A stretch of 64,000 nucleotides of DNA, taken from the NCBI GenBank assembly GCA_000827205.1, contig KN832568.1, forward strand, positions 57,531-121,530, given 5' to 3'. This document shows positions 1 to 11,206 of this stretch, piece after piece. Under the pieces are notes generated by a model that ran no database searches, was not told the origin of the DNA, and was given only the letters and a program-made list of their open reading frames with translations. The stretch is from Plicaturopsis crispa FD-325 SS-3. Lineage: Eukaryota; Basidiomycota; Agaricomycetes; Amylocorticiales; Amylocorticiaceae. The position numbers and the translations under genes are program-made. Position 1 is the stretch's first letter, and the number at the start of each line of letters is the position of its first letter.

Positions 1-1760
1 GAAACATGGTGGTCGCAGTAAAACCCTATGGCACCGTCCGCGACAGCCTTCGATCTAGAAAACAATCAGCTGAAGACTATAAGCACAGTGCTAAACGCTC
101 ACGTTTGGGTATCTGGCCGACTGACAGTTACTTTCAGGGGCGCCAAACGCTCTTGCAACTGGGAGAAAAGCCAGGGACTGGCAGCGAACCCGCCCACGAG
201 CCAGACAGACTGCCAAAGAAACAAGTCTTCAGCGGCATACATCATAGATGGTGTTCTTTGAGAGACGTACTCGGACTACACCGTGAGATGCGTCGATCTG
301 CGATCGGATAGAAGTAACGGCGGCCTCCACAGACGGCGCGAAGAGCTCCGCAACCTCAGCTCTAGTGTAACTCTGCGCTCAGCTACTATCAGGAATGTCG
401 AAGGAGGGTCACCCACCCTGTTAGCTTCAACTGACCGCCCCGGATGCCGACCGTCAAGTCTTTGTCCAGCGGCGAGCCAAATGGAATGAATTGCAAGTCT
501 TTCTTGTCGCGAAACAACCGCTTCGTTGTTTCGTCGAATCGTTTTGTTATGTGGTCCAGCGCATCGGGAGTACCGTACTTGGAGTTCTTGAGTTTCTCTA
601 TATGACGATTTACGGGTCGTTCAAGGAACAATCATAGGGTGTGCTCACCTTCCAAGAATGCTCTCGCTCTCCTGCTGACGAAGACGGAGCCAGCAAAGAC
701 GCCTTTGCAAATAAATCAGTGCATGCATTATGCACGCAATACGGTTCATACGCACAATCCGGCGGCGCAATTTCTTCAATTACTAAGGGCAGAGTACCCC
801 GGATGGCATAGGAACTAATGTCGAGCGTGCCTCCTCCGGCGTCCGCGACAAGGAACCCATGCCTGGACGCACTCTAAAACGACATTAGCATACGAGTCGG
901 AGATAGCAACCATCGCCGTACCGAAAGGACATCTGCGGCCAGCCCGTTGAGCACGCAAGCATGCAGACTAGCCTCACCCTCCGTAACGAAGCGGATCCGC
1001 GCTTTGCCCTCGTCCGTGTCCGGGATCAGCCCGCCAAAGATCGCCGCGCGCCGCATGCGCGTCTGCTGCGCGCCCTCCCATCCGTTCGGGTGGCTCAGCA
1101 CGAATTGCACGTCGTGCTCGACCGCGCGCCACAGGGCGGGCCCGTTCGCGTGCGTGTCCGTGATGAAGTTGCGCGTGCAGTGGAAGAGGTACGCGAGGAA
1201 GTCGCCGAATACGTCCACAGGCGTCTTGCCGGGCGGCAGCGGGCTCAGCCGCATGCCGTTCATCTGCATTTTCATCGTCTTGGGCCGCATCCGCAGCTTG
1301 AATCTGTGCACGCGTTTGGATTACATTTCCGGGAGCAGCAGCAGCAAAATGCGCACGCACAGTTCGGCTTTGATCCACTGGTCGTCCTCGGCCTGCGAGA
1401 GGACGGAGGCACTTTCTGCTTCCGCTCCGGCAGCCATCAAAACGCCCTGCTGGTTGTAGTACATGACCGATGGGATTTTGGAGTTGCCTGCTACATGTTC
1501 TTGCCCGGGAAATCTGCGAGACGATGGGAGTCGATCCACGGGCACGCAAAGGGCAGACTTACCGGGTCACCCCGTGAATTTTGGGAACCTCTCCAGGTTC
1601 GAGTATAGCGTATGATACACCAGAAAACTAGGCCGCGTCAGTCCTCAGTGTCCAGCTCCACAGGTAAAGTACGCACCGTTGTTCCAACATCTAGAGCTAT
1701 AACGAGAGAACGAGTCGCGCCGTTGTAGGGCTTGCGAGTATCCGTGGTTGGTTTGACCAT
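1..1760 (-). CDS. Hsp70-like ATPase (actin-fold, HSPA12/fungal type), 3' end outside window
   Basis: Predicted cytosolic Hsp70-family ATPase of the divergent fungal type, client unknown. Exon 1 (1677-1760) starts MVKPTTDTRK, and its last codons join exon 2 (1563-1627) to give LDVGTTFSGVSY, the first phosphate loop, split by an intron. Later exons read FPGQEHVAGNSKIP, then a long exon near 900-1310 with FVLSHPNGWEGAQQ. Near 790-840 the reverse strand gives ADAGGGTLDISSY, the second phosphate motif, and near 160-240 VGGFAASPWLF, the adenosine-binding motif. The order matches the nucleotide-binding domain of this family. The last readable exon, about 1-60, runs through the window edge, so the C-terminus is missing. 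There is no sign of a canonical Hsp70 substrate domain before the edge, as is usual for these proteins. Family assignment is firm; function is inferred only. Confidence 0.85.
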
Positions 1761-2145
1761 GGTACAGATAGATTGCGCGCGCGAGATATTATACAGCGAC
1801 TTCACGTCGTGGTGGCTCTAGTAGAGACGCGTACCCTCTGCGTGCTGCGGTCGGTCTTCGGTGAAAAACACGAGTCCTGTTTGACTTTCCAAGCTTGTCG
1901 TTGTGAGTGGAAGAGGCATGTGGTAGGTTTTTCATTACGTGTATCTACAAAAACGCGGTTTACACGCCTCGAGATCTGCGGATTCTGTAGCCCTGCCTCG
2001 TGTGCGATATCAGAGCAATCGTTGAAGTAAAGAAAGCCTGCTTGCAGCCTGCCGTACCCCCTCTTGTCCTCCCTGCGGCAAAAGATTCATTCTCAAATCA
2101 GCGATTATCGCACCGGTGTTTGGTGTTGTCATTCTCGCCGCCATA
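1761..2145. other. Intergenic stretch between Hsp70-like gene and coiled-coil gene
   Basis: Divergent promoter region for the two flanking genes. No convincing coding sequence, repeat or RNA gene was seen. The downstream gene's reading frame stays open for some tens of bases upstream of the chosen ATG, so a further 5' exon cannot be excluded. Confidence 0.5.
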
Positions 2146-3737
2146 ATGCTGCCAGCAAATGTCGCTAACCTCATCTCAAAGACTGGCAAGGACTGGGTTG
2201 ATTCGACATACGATTTCTTTGCGCGGAGTCCGACGTTCTCTTCCCTGCGAAACTTGATATCGGACGACGACGAGGCTGATCCAGAATCGCCACCCCACCA
2301 CCACGACTTTGCAACCCGTGACGGCGCCGCGAGACGAACACGAGAGGGTGCAGATTTACGTGGAACCTTGGATGCTGTGCATTGTCGCACATGCTCTTGT
2401 CGGTCTTCGAGTCCTGGTCTCTCAGTCTCGAGTATAGCTGTCCCACCGATGCGTAGGGAACTAGATGCCACCAAGAATGAGCTCGCACGGTCCAGGTCAG
2501 CAGTCGCTAATCTGGAAGAGCGGTGCAAGCTCCTGGAGAAAACGTTGCGAGAGACGAGAGAGATGGTGAGAGCGAGAGACCTAGAGGTCGAGAGGTTGAA
2601 ACGAGGGTCGGTCGAGCGCTCTAGCGGCGAACTTCGTCGGAGCCAAGACCAGAACGGCGACACTACCGCGACGCATACCGTGGAGGTGGGCATCGAGACT
2701 GCCGAGGAGGAGAGAAGACGCAGAGAGGAAAGTGTACAAACCAGATCCAGTTCATCGGCTAGATCGTCGTCGAGTGCAGAGGAGGACCGAGCACAGCTAC
2801 GCAGCCTCGAGCCCTTCCTCACCAAAATCGATCGCTGGTCCGGTGCCCAAGTCATTCAAGCAGTCCACGACTTGAACTCGGAGATTCTGCAGTTCGCTGC
2901 GTCCGCTACCGAGTTGGGCGTGTTCGACAAACGGCTGCCACCGGCAAAGACAGTACAAGCCACACAAGACACGACGGCGAGACTCGGGCCTGTCATGGCA
3001 CGCGTACTCTCCACGCGTGACCACACACAGGACCCCATCCTCGTACAGCTCGGTCTGCAAGGATGCATCTCCGTTTGCATAGCGCGGGCGATGTCGACAT
3101 TCTGCCTTGGCTATCAGGCGAAATCGAATGCCATCCTAGCTCAGATATATTCGCGGATGGCGCTCACAGGTGAGTAGCCCCCTTTGTATCTCTCACGAGA
3201 CATGTAACAGAACATCGAACGCCCACAGAACCACAGCCAACCTCCTCGAGGTGGCGTGCGCTGACGCATCGGCAAATCCACGCCATCCATCCCGACCTCG
3301 AAGAGTACGCCGTGCGCGATCTCGCGGATACCATCTTCCGGTGGTCGTCCGATATCTTCGTAATCTCGGGATGCCCAAATCCCGGCGCTAATGCGGGAAA
3401 CGGTTCGCGGGATGCTTTGCGCGCGCGCTTCGGTGCGCAGGTCATGCGCATCGCAAAGGCGGTGCTCAAACTCACGCAGGTGACGCGGGAGGACATCATG
3501 TCGACGAGCTTCGAGGTCGTCGCCGTGGAGCACACCGAGACGTTCCATCCGAAAATCATGCACGACGCCTTCGAGGACTACGCGTCGTCGAGGGGCGCGA
3601 TCCTGTGCACGACGGACCTTGGGCTCAGGTGTCTGACCAGAAAGAATGTGGGCGAGGGGCTTATCGAGAAACGAATGCTCTTGCGGCCCAAGGTAGTACT
3701 CGAGTCTGTTGCAGATGTTCTTGACCCCAAATCATAG
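2146..3737 (+). CDS. Hypothetical protein with central coiled coil
   Basis: Two exons, 2146-3169 and 3229-3737, give 510 aa; the junction reads ALTEPQPTSSRW. I do not recognise the family. The N-terminus (MLPANVANLI...) is mildly hydrophobic, followed by an acidic and histidine patch around residues 40-55. Residues about 102-155 are rich in E, R and L in heptad-like order and look like a coiled coil, then comes a Ser/Arg/Glu-rich linker. The C-terminal 250 residues are well mixed and probably globular, with FCLGYQAKSNAILAQIYSRM and IFRWSSDIFVISG. This layout resembles uncharacterised proteins found in many copies in Agaricomycetes. The start is the first ATG in frame, but the frame is open upstream. 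The role is unknown. Confidence 0.7.
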
Positions 3738-4372
3738 TGCAACTCGTTGTTGGCTTTGGAGGGCCTGTTTCCTTTGGGTGTTTGACTCGTTATCTTCTTG
3801 TTTTCTTGAACTTGAAGGACTATGCTATGCTATCTTGTTTTGCAGCTCGTACTACCCATATGTATCTAATAGCATACCATACCTCTGATAATCCTTTGCT
3901 CGTCAACGACGCCTCGGCCTCAACTTGGTACACGCCCTCCCTGCGCGGTTCAAAAGGAAAATCGCGTGTGGGCGTCTCTCGAATCTCCTTAGGCTTGTCA
4001 ATGCTGTCCTCGGGAACAACTCCGGGAGCTATGAGAGGCTCTGATATGTAGAATTCACGTGAGCGCGTCTGCTAGAAGTGCACCGTAGGAACTTGATAGG
4101 AACGTCCATTTCCTTGTATTTGAGACAACAACGATATCTTTTTGTGAGTTGATCCCAAAGCCGATCCTCGCTAATCAGCAAAGATGTTTTCGATAGGAAA
4201 ATTCAGATGGACACACAAGGATTTACAACAAGCCACATTCGGAGAACAATCGCGGTATCAAAACTACGCCACAAAGAACGAAATGAGTGAGCGCGCACTA
4301 TAAGAAGGGCTTGTTCAAAACCGAAGTGCGCCCACTCTTAGCTTCTGCCATATCGCAAGCACCACTACAATC
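3738..4372. other. Intergenic, 635 bases
   Basis: Lies between two genes on the same strand and should hold the 3' UTR of one and the promoter of the next. A 104-codon open frame at its left end overlaps the stop of the upstream gene and has no recognisable protein features. Nothing else was seen. Confidence 0.5.
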
Positions 4373-5579
4373 ATGTCCTGCAGCATATGTCTTCTCCCGT
4401 TCACGCCAGCTCCGGGGTCGACGTGCCCCAGACCGCCCCCGCGGGGCATCCTCGACACCAAACAGTACACGTATTTCCAGTATGCGATCGGCCTTGGATC
4501 CAGGATTGGTGGCGTCGTTAGCCCGTTTGAATACCTAGGTGCGCATGCAAATGTTTCCATTCACGAGGACGTCGTTTGACTCGTCGGGTGGCACAGATGG
4601 CAACAATTTCCGCAACACGTCCTCCAACCTGATGATAATGATGTGCGTCTGGGAGTCTAGCGGGGGGACCGATTTCATGTGCCACGCCGCCTGTGCCAAG
4701 ATGGTGCGCCACGCCTTGGGCATGGAGGGCGACGACTTCGAGACGCTGGTCGAGATCGCGGGTTTGGAGAAAGTGTTGGGGCGTCCGATGGGTGGTGCGA
4801 AGGCTGGGTGGCTTCCGGATATCCGGTACAAAGAGCTGGGCACTCCACATGTCGATATGGCGAAGTATTGGGAAACTGGAGATGAGCCTGGAGGGAACAT
4901 GTTCCGTTGGAAAGCATTCAAAGACGACGGCTTCGAGTGGATGTTCAACAGGCCAGATATGTACGTCCATCCACAACGGATTCGCTCGCCGCGTGTCTTG
5001 ACAATGGTTTGATCCTCTAGGTTCCCGAAATTCAAAGGCGTCTCCGAAAAGCGCAAGAAGTCCATCGGCGAGCCTAAGCAGCCCACGAGCGACATTATCA
5101 CAACGCAACCGCTGGACGTCATCCAAATCCTCCTACCCTACCTCTCGACGCCTTCCTACATGGCACTCACCTCGACGTGCCGCATTCTGCGTAAATACGC
5201 GCTGTGCGAGTTCCAGCCGGAAGCCCGACGTCGCGTCCTCGAGCTCGGCTGGGCCGTGCCTCTGCGCTCCGAATACGAGAAGAACGCGAGCAAGGCGTTC
5301 ATGGCCAGCGCGCGCATAGAGGAGTCGCCTGTGGACGCGGATTGGCTGCTTTACTTGTGCCATGTACACAAGACGGCGGCGATGCGCATGCGCCGGCGCG
5401 TTTGGGAGATCAGCCAGGGCATCGCGAGAGTCTGGAAAGCGAAACGCCCCATGAGCGTGATAGCGGACACAGTCGGCGAGAACGGAGAGCTGGTCAAATC
5501 AGCGGAGAGGAGGAAATTGGAGAGCTCCGTGCAGCAGAGTTTGCTAATGTCGCAGATGCTGCCTCCACTTGGTGGCTAG
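4373..5579 (+). CDS. F-box-like domain protein
   Basis: Three exons (4373-4538, 4597-4960, 5021-5579) give 362 aa with junctions EYLDGNN and RPDMFPKFKG. The N-terminus MSCSICLLPFTP has a CxxC pair, and further Cys/His residues occur in DFMCHAACAKMV. From about residue 200 the sequence QPLDVIQILLPYLSTPSYMA followed by LTSTCRILRKYA has the spacing of an F-box, which in this family binds Skp1 and recruits substrates to SCF ubiquitin ligases. The C-terminal part is basic and helical (RMRRRVWEISQGIARVWKAK). This architecture is familiar from uncharacterised basidiomycete F-box proteins. The F-box call rests on motif shape; the substrate is unknown. Confidence 0.7.
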
Positions 5580-5953
5580 CCCGCTGCATGTTTCCGTGTA
5601 CGATGTGACGATTGAGCCCCGTAAAAGGTATTCAGATAGTCTTGTAAATCCATAGGAAGTAGATCATGTGCATATACGCTTTAGCTTGGGGGATAAGGTC
5701 CAGGAGCATGAAGTACGTTCCACGGTCGTCGTCGTCGTAGGTGTACGCTCCGTCGTCGTCGTCGTCGACGGAAGTGAGAAAACAAATTTTGTCGGCGCGT
5801 CGCATCCGTTCTTGGACCGAGTCCCGATCCGATCTCTTGAGTCCTTGCACTTTTACCGCTGCTTGCTGCTAAGTTATTATTCTAGCTGAACCTGGGGGAC
5901 TCACGGTTCTCGGTGGTCATAACGGGACCGCTGTGCAGCGATACAATACAGCC
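5580..5953. other. Intergenic with GTC trinucleotide repeats
   Basis: Spacer between two genes on the same strand. It contains two short GTC trinucleotide tracts (about 5725-5738 and 5751-5767). Open frames here on either strand only reflect the repeat (runs of Asp or Val). No gene was seen. Confidence 0.5.
5725..5767. repeat. Interrupted GTC microsatellite
   Basis: Two runs of GTC separated by about 12 bases of unrelated sequence, in the spacer after the F-box-like gene. This is simple sequence, likely slippage-prone. Confidence 0.75.
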
Positions 5954-8936
5954 ATGGCCCCTCGTCCCCGTCACGAACCCCTGCGGCCTTCCCTTCCGAA
6001 AGGTCTCCTGGAGGAACTCGATCATGCTGGTATTTTGCTGCCCAAGATCATCTGTAATCTAAATGTGCTGATAAGGAACACAGAAAATAACGCCCATGGC
6101 CGCAGAAAAGGTGGGCAATCCAACTCGTCGCGTAAGGAAGCGAGGAAACAGGAAAGGTTGGGCAAGAAACAGCGGAAGGCCGTGTTTTTCTCTGCTGCAC
6201 CCACGGCCGCGAAACGCGTCGCTGAAGAGGAACACGCGGAATCTCCGAAGAGGAAGAGGGCAAAGGTAGCTCCGCCTGAGGCTACAGCACCTGTACCGCA
6301 GGCTCCATCTACAGCCGGAAAACGAAAACCTCAGACGCTCGAGACCTCTGCGAAGCAAATTACCACCAAGCCAAAGATTAAACACAGAACTGCCCTCGAA
6401 AAACTTGCGGGTCGCTCTGGATCTGGCACAAGTGCTCTCAAAGCTTCGCGAAGTCAACGTGACGTCGCGGAGGACTCATACATCGAGTATCTCGAGTCTA
6501 AGCTCGGATACAGCGGAGGGAAAGGGAAAAAGGGCGACGACGAGGACGGTCTTGATGGTGAATCTCTCTTCTCATCTTTTTGCTGTACAGAACTCACTAA
6601 ACACGTCGTGCAGATTTATTGGACTTTACATCTACACTCGCACTCCCTCAATCTGAGGTACATGCGTCTATTTGCATCGCATCTATGCCTACTGACCGCG
6701 GATTTTACTGTACAGGAAGAGGAGTCTGATGTTCCTTCAGAGGACGAAGCGGAGTCCACCGTTAGCGATGACCCCATAGATGGCGCTCCAGCGGACGAAT
6801 GGACCGGATTCACTGAAGAGGCGGAAGAGAACTTGGAAACTCACTCTCCTGTCGCGCCGACTCGCTACGTTCCTCCGCATCTTCGAGACCGCCCCTCTGA
6901 GGTAGACGACAAAGATTTGGAGACAATCGTCAAGTTGCGACGGCAGCTGAAAGGTCTCCTGAATCGGTTAGCATTCGTCCACATCCACTGGCTCGATGTG
7001 CTGATTCCTCTTTGTTAGGATGAGCGAACAAAACATGTCGAATATATTAGATTCCATCGAGGAAGTCTATCGAAAGCACAAACGGCACGGTAAGCTCTCA
7101 GTCAGAGACTGCAGATTGACAGATGCTCATAAAGTTTTATGGCTAGACGTATCGTCGACATTGACAACGCTTATTATCGACGGCATATCTTCTCATTCGT
7201 CGCTGCTTGATTCCTACGTCGTTCTTTACGCCGCTTTCGTGTCTAGCTTGCACAAAATCGTTGGGGTTGAATTCGGTTCGTTGAGCATTTTCACCACCGT
7301 CGCGTTCTAGGCTCACCCAGTCCACAGCGGCTTATTTTGTACAGCACGTCGTCTCTGCGTATGAACAGCATCACACCGCCGACCAAGCCACATCGGCGTC
7401 TACCTCGTCCCCGGATTCAAAATCCCAGGACGATCACGGCAAAGAATGTGCCAACCTCATTGTCCTCCTCTCGGAGCTCTACAACTTCCAGGTCATCTCC
7501 TCTGTGCTCATCTTCGATGTCGTGCGCGAGCTGCTCAGCGGCCCGCTCGCAGAATCGGACGTCGAGCTGCTGCTGAAGATTGTGCGAGGTTCTGGTGCAC
7601 AGCTCAGGACTGACGACCCGTCCGCGTTAAAGGACATCATACAAACCATACAGACGAAGCTGGGGGAACAAGATGGGGCTCTCAGGTACGCTGTGCTATC
7701 CCTATAAAATTCAGAAGTTAACCAAATAAATGGCCCTGGATAGCTCCCGCACCCGCTTCATGGTCGAGACCCTCACGAACCTGAAGAATAACAAAGTCAA
7801 GCAACGCGCGGGAGCGCAGAATCAGGGCGGTGAAGCGGTCGAGCGCATGAAGAAATTCCTCAGCGGCCTAACGAAGAAAAAACATGTGCTTGCGCACGAG
7901 CCTCTGCGGGTTTCGCTCGAGGATCTGCGGAAAGCAGGGGAGCGAGGCAAGTGGTGGCTAGTCGGCGCGGCCTGGGGCGGTGACCCGCTTGCAGAACGAC
8001 AGGCCGAGACGGACGCGAATGTGGCGTCTACTGCCAGTGGGAAGAAGGGCAAAGAAATGGACAGCGAGAATGCGCTATTGAAATTGGCGAGGAAACAGGG
8101 CATGAATACGGATGTTCGGAGGAGCATCTTTGTGGTCTTGATGAGTAGCGATGTAAGTTTTCTTCAGTCAATGGTTGCTGCTGATCTGACAAGTCGACCG
8201 CAGGACTATGTAGATGCCTGTGAGAGGCTGGGGCAACTCAACCTGACCGACGTCCAACAGCGCGAAATCATACGGGTCATCTTGCACTGCTGCGGCAACG
8301 TACGTTCTTTGGTCTACCTCGCAGCGGCCTCATTACTGATGAAAAGGCACTCTGCAGGAAAAGTCATACAATCCTTACTACACGCTGGTTGCTCAGCACC
8401 TGAGCCGCACGTCGCACTCGTACAAAGTAACGCTGCAGTTCTGCCTCTGGGATTTCCTGCGCGATCTCGGCGAGACGGGTGTTGGCGGTGCAGAGGTGAT
8501 CAAAAACCTCAAGGACGATCACGGCGGCGGTTTCGACGTGAAGAATATCAGCGCGACGCGGCTGCGGAACGTTGCGCGCGCGTACGCGTGGTGGATCGCT
8601 AAAGACGCGTGCACGCTGACGATCCTCAAGCCCGTCGACTTTACCGTACTCAAGCCGCAGACGCAGACGTTCCTCAGGGAGATGTTCGCCCAGATCTTCA
8701 TCGCGAGCCAGGTATCCACGCCGCTTCTGGGCTCTATACCAACGACACGGAATAAAGGGCCACTCGAGGAGGTATTCATCAAGACTTCGAGGGTGGAGGG
8801 ACTGGCGGCAGGGATTATATACTTCCTTTCGGAGACCTTCCGGGACGATGAGGAGAAATTGTTCAGATGGGCAAGCGGGGTAGCAAAGGAGACATTGCGG
8901 ACTAGTATGGATGTTGTGCCGAGCATGGATCTTTGA
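5954..8936 (+). CDS. SGD1: SGD1/NOM1 nucleolar protein with MIF4G and MA3 domains
   Basis: Nine exons (5954-6557, 6614-6657, 6716-6966, 7019-7089, 7147-7275, 7328-7685, 7744-8152, 8204-8299, 8358-8936) join in frame to 846 aa. The N-terminus is Lys/Arg-rich (GRRKGGQSNSSRKEARKQE), as expected for a nucleolar protein. An acidic linker leads to RYVPPHLRDRP and LRRQLKGLLNRMSEQNM, the signature entry to the MIF4G domain. That domain continues through LLDSYVVLYAAFVSSLHKIV, AYFVQHVVSAYEQ and LIVLLSELYNFQVISSVLIF. The MA3 domain follows at DVRRSIFVVLMSSDDYVDAC. In yeast the homologue acts in 18S rRNA and small-subunit maturation. Length and order match the family. The 44-base second exon was placed by frame and by the LDFT...LALPQSE sequence. 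Confidence 0.93.
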
Positions 8937-9127
8937 GAGAAATTGCTCATGGGTGTGGATGATAGTAATCTTATTTCAATGTTTTTGTTAATGACATTTT
9001 TATGACAACGGCTTTTGGAAGGCGACGCTAGAACATATACTACCGCTCTTTCCCCCGAAAGTGAATGTGGCATGCTGTATTCGAGAGCTAGAGGGAAGCA
9101 AATAAGAATGACATCGAGCATTAGAAT

Positions 9128-9932
9128 TTAGTACCACGAAGGCGAGACGCACTGGTAGACCAAACCTGTCTCGGGTGTCACAAACTTCGCCTTCAACTCT
9201 TCCTCTGTGAAATTACAAGCTGGAAAATGATGAGCTCAGAATGCGCACAACAGTAGCGGCCAACGCCAGAATGCTTACAAGTGATTAGGAAATGTCCACC
9301 AGGTTTTAGGAGCGGCGCAACGCGTCCTGGGTATTTATCCGCAGGCGAACGTCCATCTGCGCCTTTCGTGCCCAATGCAATCGCGTCGAATGTGCCTTTG
9401 TCCATCACGGCGTCCCACTCGCCCTGTCCTTGCATCCCAGGAAGTAACGGAGGGTCGTCCGATAGGAAATCGCTCGCGTTGAAGGATATCCGTTCTGCGC
9501 CGCGCGTGGACGCGATAGACCGCGAGAGCGTGATCGCGCCTTGACTGTAATCAATGCCTGCTAGCTTCTCGGCCTGGTATCCTGCTTCAGCCAGAGCAAA
9601 GAGAAGCGTTCCGTTCCCGCTTCCTATCTCAAGGATGGAAGGACTAGAGGCAAGGGGAACATGTTCAATGGTCCAATCGACCATTTTCTCAACACTTTCG
9701 GGCCCAAACCTGAACATCACGTCAGCATGCGCAATTCAATTGTAGGATGAAGACGAAGCGCACCATATCTCGCCCTCGTCACCCAGTTCCGCGAAATTGA
9801 CTACCTCTTCTTTGTACACATCGTCCCAACTACCGGTCAAATCGATTTGACAGAGTTGTGACTGGACCGTTTGCGAGAAGCTCACTGTTCTTTGGTGCCC
9901 AACTTCGACGGCTGAAGTTCGTCGGTGCTCAT
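9128..9932 (-). CDS. EFM4: EFM4, eEF1A lysine methyltransferase
   Basis: S-adenosylmethionine-dependent methyltransferase expected to modify a lysine of translation elongation factor 1A in the cytosol (METTL10/EFM4 family). Four exons: the first gives MSTDELQPSKLGTKEH, the second WDDVYKEEVVNFAELGDEGE, and the third starts IWFGPESVEKMVDW. The SAM-binding motif I is ILEIGSGNGTLLFALA, the acidic binding residue sits in GIDYSQGAI, and the post-I region is WDAVMDKGTFDAIALG. The last exon ends with SCNFTEEELKAKF and VYQCVSPSWY. The WDDVY and FGDEGEIWFG-type N-terminus is diagnostic of EFM4. The start is fixed by that N-terminal exon. It is convergent with SGD1, with only about 190 bases between the stop codons. 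Confidence 0.92.
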
Positions 9933-10251
9933 CTAAAGATGTTTCTCGAGATGTCAATTCGAAGGGGATGGATGTACGAAAAGTCGACGGAGAGCAGAGA
10001 GTTCGCAAATACACGTGCTTAGTCAGCAATGCCCAACACCATGTGTTCTTGCGTCGGAGGCACTGAGAAAATAAACATGTATTAGAATATGGGACGGAGC
10101 GGGGTGTTGGCATGCAGATAAATGCTGAGGATAAAATGCGACGGATAGCGATACATGGGGAGCCGGAAAGAACGTGCGACATCTAGGGAGCTGTAAGTGG
10201 AGGCCATGAAATGCGAAGCATTGATAGGCTACGCACCTGCTGCATACGAGG
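9933..10251. other. Intergenic, 319 bases
   Basis: Promoter of EFM4 and 3' flank of PAM18. No coding or repeat feature was seen. Confidence 0.5.
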
Positions 10252-10627
10252 TCACCGCTTTGCTTCCGACCTGTCAAGCAAGTCTTTCGCCTCGTTGATT
10301 TTGCTTGCCAGATAAGGGGAACCTCCGCGGTCAGGATGGTTAGCAAGCATGATATGCCGATGCGCATCCTTCAGTCGGGCCCGTATAGTCGCGTTGTCTC
10401 TGAAAGAGAGCGTATAAGAAACAACAAAGAGCAGCAGAACGAGTAGACAAGACGTACTTCAGACCAAGGACCGCAATGGCCTCCTTGCGGTCCATCTTCG
10501 CTTTAAATCCTCCTTTCACCCATTGCTCCGCACCTCCCTTTGCTCCCAGTACACCGCTACGAAAGAGTTGACGTCCGACAATGGCAGCAGTAATAGCGCC
10601 AACTCCGACTATGACTGGTGTTGCCAT
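10252..10627 (-). CDS. PAM18: PAM18/TIM14, J-protein of the mitochondrial import motor
   Basis: Subunit of the presequence translocase-associated motor at the TIM23 complex; its J domain stimulates mitochondrial Hsp70 at the matrix face of the inner membrane. Two exons (10458-10627 and 10252-10399) give 105 aa. Residues about 4-22 ([19 protein letters not shown]) form the single transmembrane segment. The J domain follows: [20 protein letters not shown], then [20 protein letters not shown] with the essential HPD triplet, and [10 protein letters not shown]. Length and order match TIM14 proteins. A 58-base intron interrupts the LGLK sequence. Confidence 0.95.
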
Positions 10628-11206
10628 TGTAAATGGGCGGCCTTGAACACTTTGCTAGAGGGAAAGCGGGGATGACGGTGAAGCGCCACGGGGAAAATGC
10701 GGACGGGTTCTGTGCTCGCCGTCTCCAATTTAGGAAAAGGAAGCCCCTGTGCACAGAGCATCTACGTTCAAGCTGTCGTTCGCAATCGACGTCGCATGTT
10801 GCCTACGCACCGTCACCTTGGACGTTTTGCGAACCTCAGAACACCCAAAACACTGCGGAATGTTCCGTCTGTCTCTGTCTGAGTGATGGAATAAAACACT
10901 GGCGAATCCCATTTGAAGGTTGGGCAACCGCCGCCGTGCTGCAACTCCGCCAACAGGGAATACATGGTCCTAGAGGAGGTGCTCCAGTGGTAGTGGCAGA
11001 GTCATTTCCAATACGGGGACACCATCGATGGCGAGTGCAGCTTTTCTGTGAAAGGGTAACGACACATCTAAGCTCCCATTTCCCTTTCTAGAGCCTACCA
11101 TCTATCGCATCTTCCAAGCTGCGGCACGATGTGCCTTGCGGAAATGCACCGTATACCCTGGATAGCGAATCAAACGCCCTACCGTAGGCTTTTGTTCTTC
11201 CCCACC
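10628..11206 (+). other. 5' flank of helicase A, with remnant shared with helicase B flank
   Basis: This is the promoter side of helicase A. From about 10930 onward it aligns by eye with the mirror-image flank of helicase B (21413-21700). The match covers a GAATACATGGTCCTAGAG-like stretch, a shared ctttctgtgaaag segment around 11042, and GAGCCTACCATcTAtCGC near 11092. Read in the common frame it gives EEPTIYRIFQAAARCALRKC and stops 12-15 bases later, but an upstream TAG interrupts the frame. It looks like the remnant of a small coding unit copied together with the helicase. Confidence 0.5.

Noticed and set aside
961-1608. 215-codon plus-strand frame
   Set aside because: It overlies the Hsp70-like exons, whose minus-strand translation carries diagnostic motifs; the plus frame is Arg/His-rich noise.
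2010-2855. 281-codon minus-strand frame opposite the coiled-coil gene
   Set aside because: Ser/Arg/Leu composition is that of a shadow; the plus-strand frame splices cleanly to a second exon and looks like a real protein.
3737-4051. 104-codon frame directly after the coiled-coil gene
   Set aside because: Shares bases with the upstream stop codon, no homology, no promoter; treated as 3' UTR.
6059-6457. 132-codon minus-strand frame in SGD1 exon 1
   Set aside because: Complement of the Lys/Arg-rich N-terminus of SGD1.
7090-7122. 33-base intron or read-through at this site in SGD1
   Set aside because: A 57-base intron ending at 7146 gives HDVSSTLTTLIID, which fits the MIF4G family better than read-through or the shorter intron.
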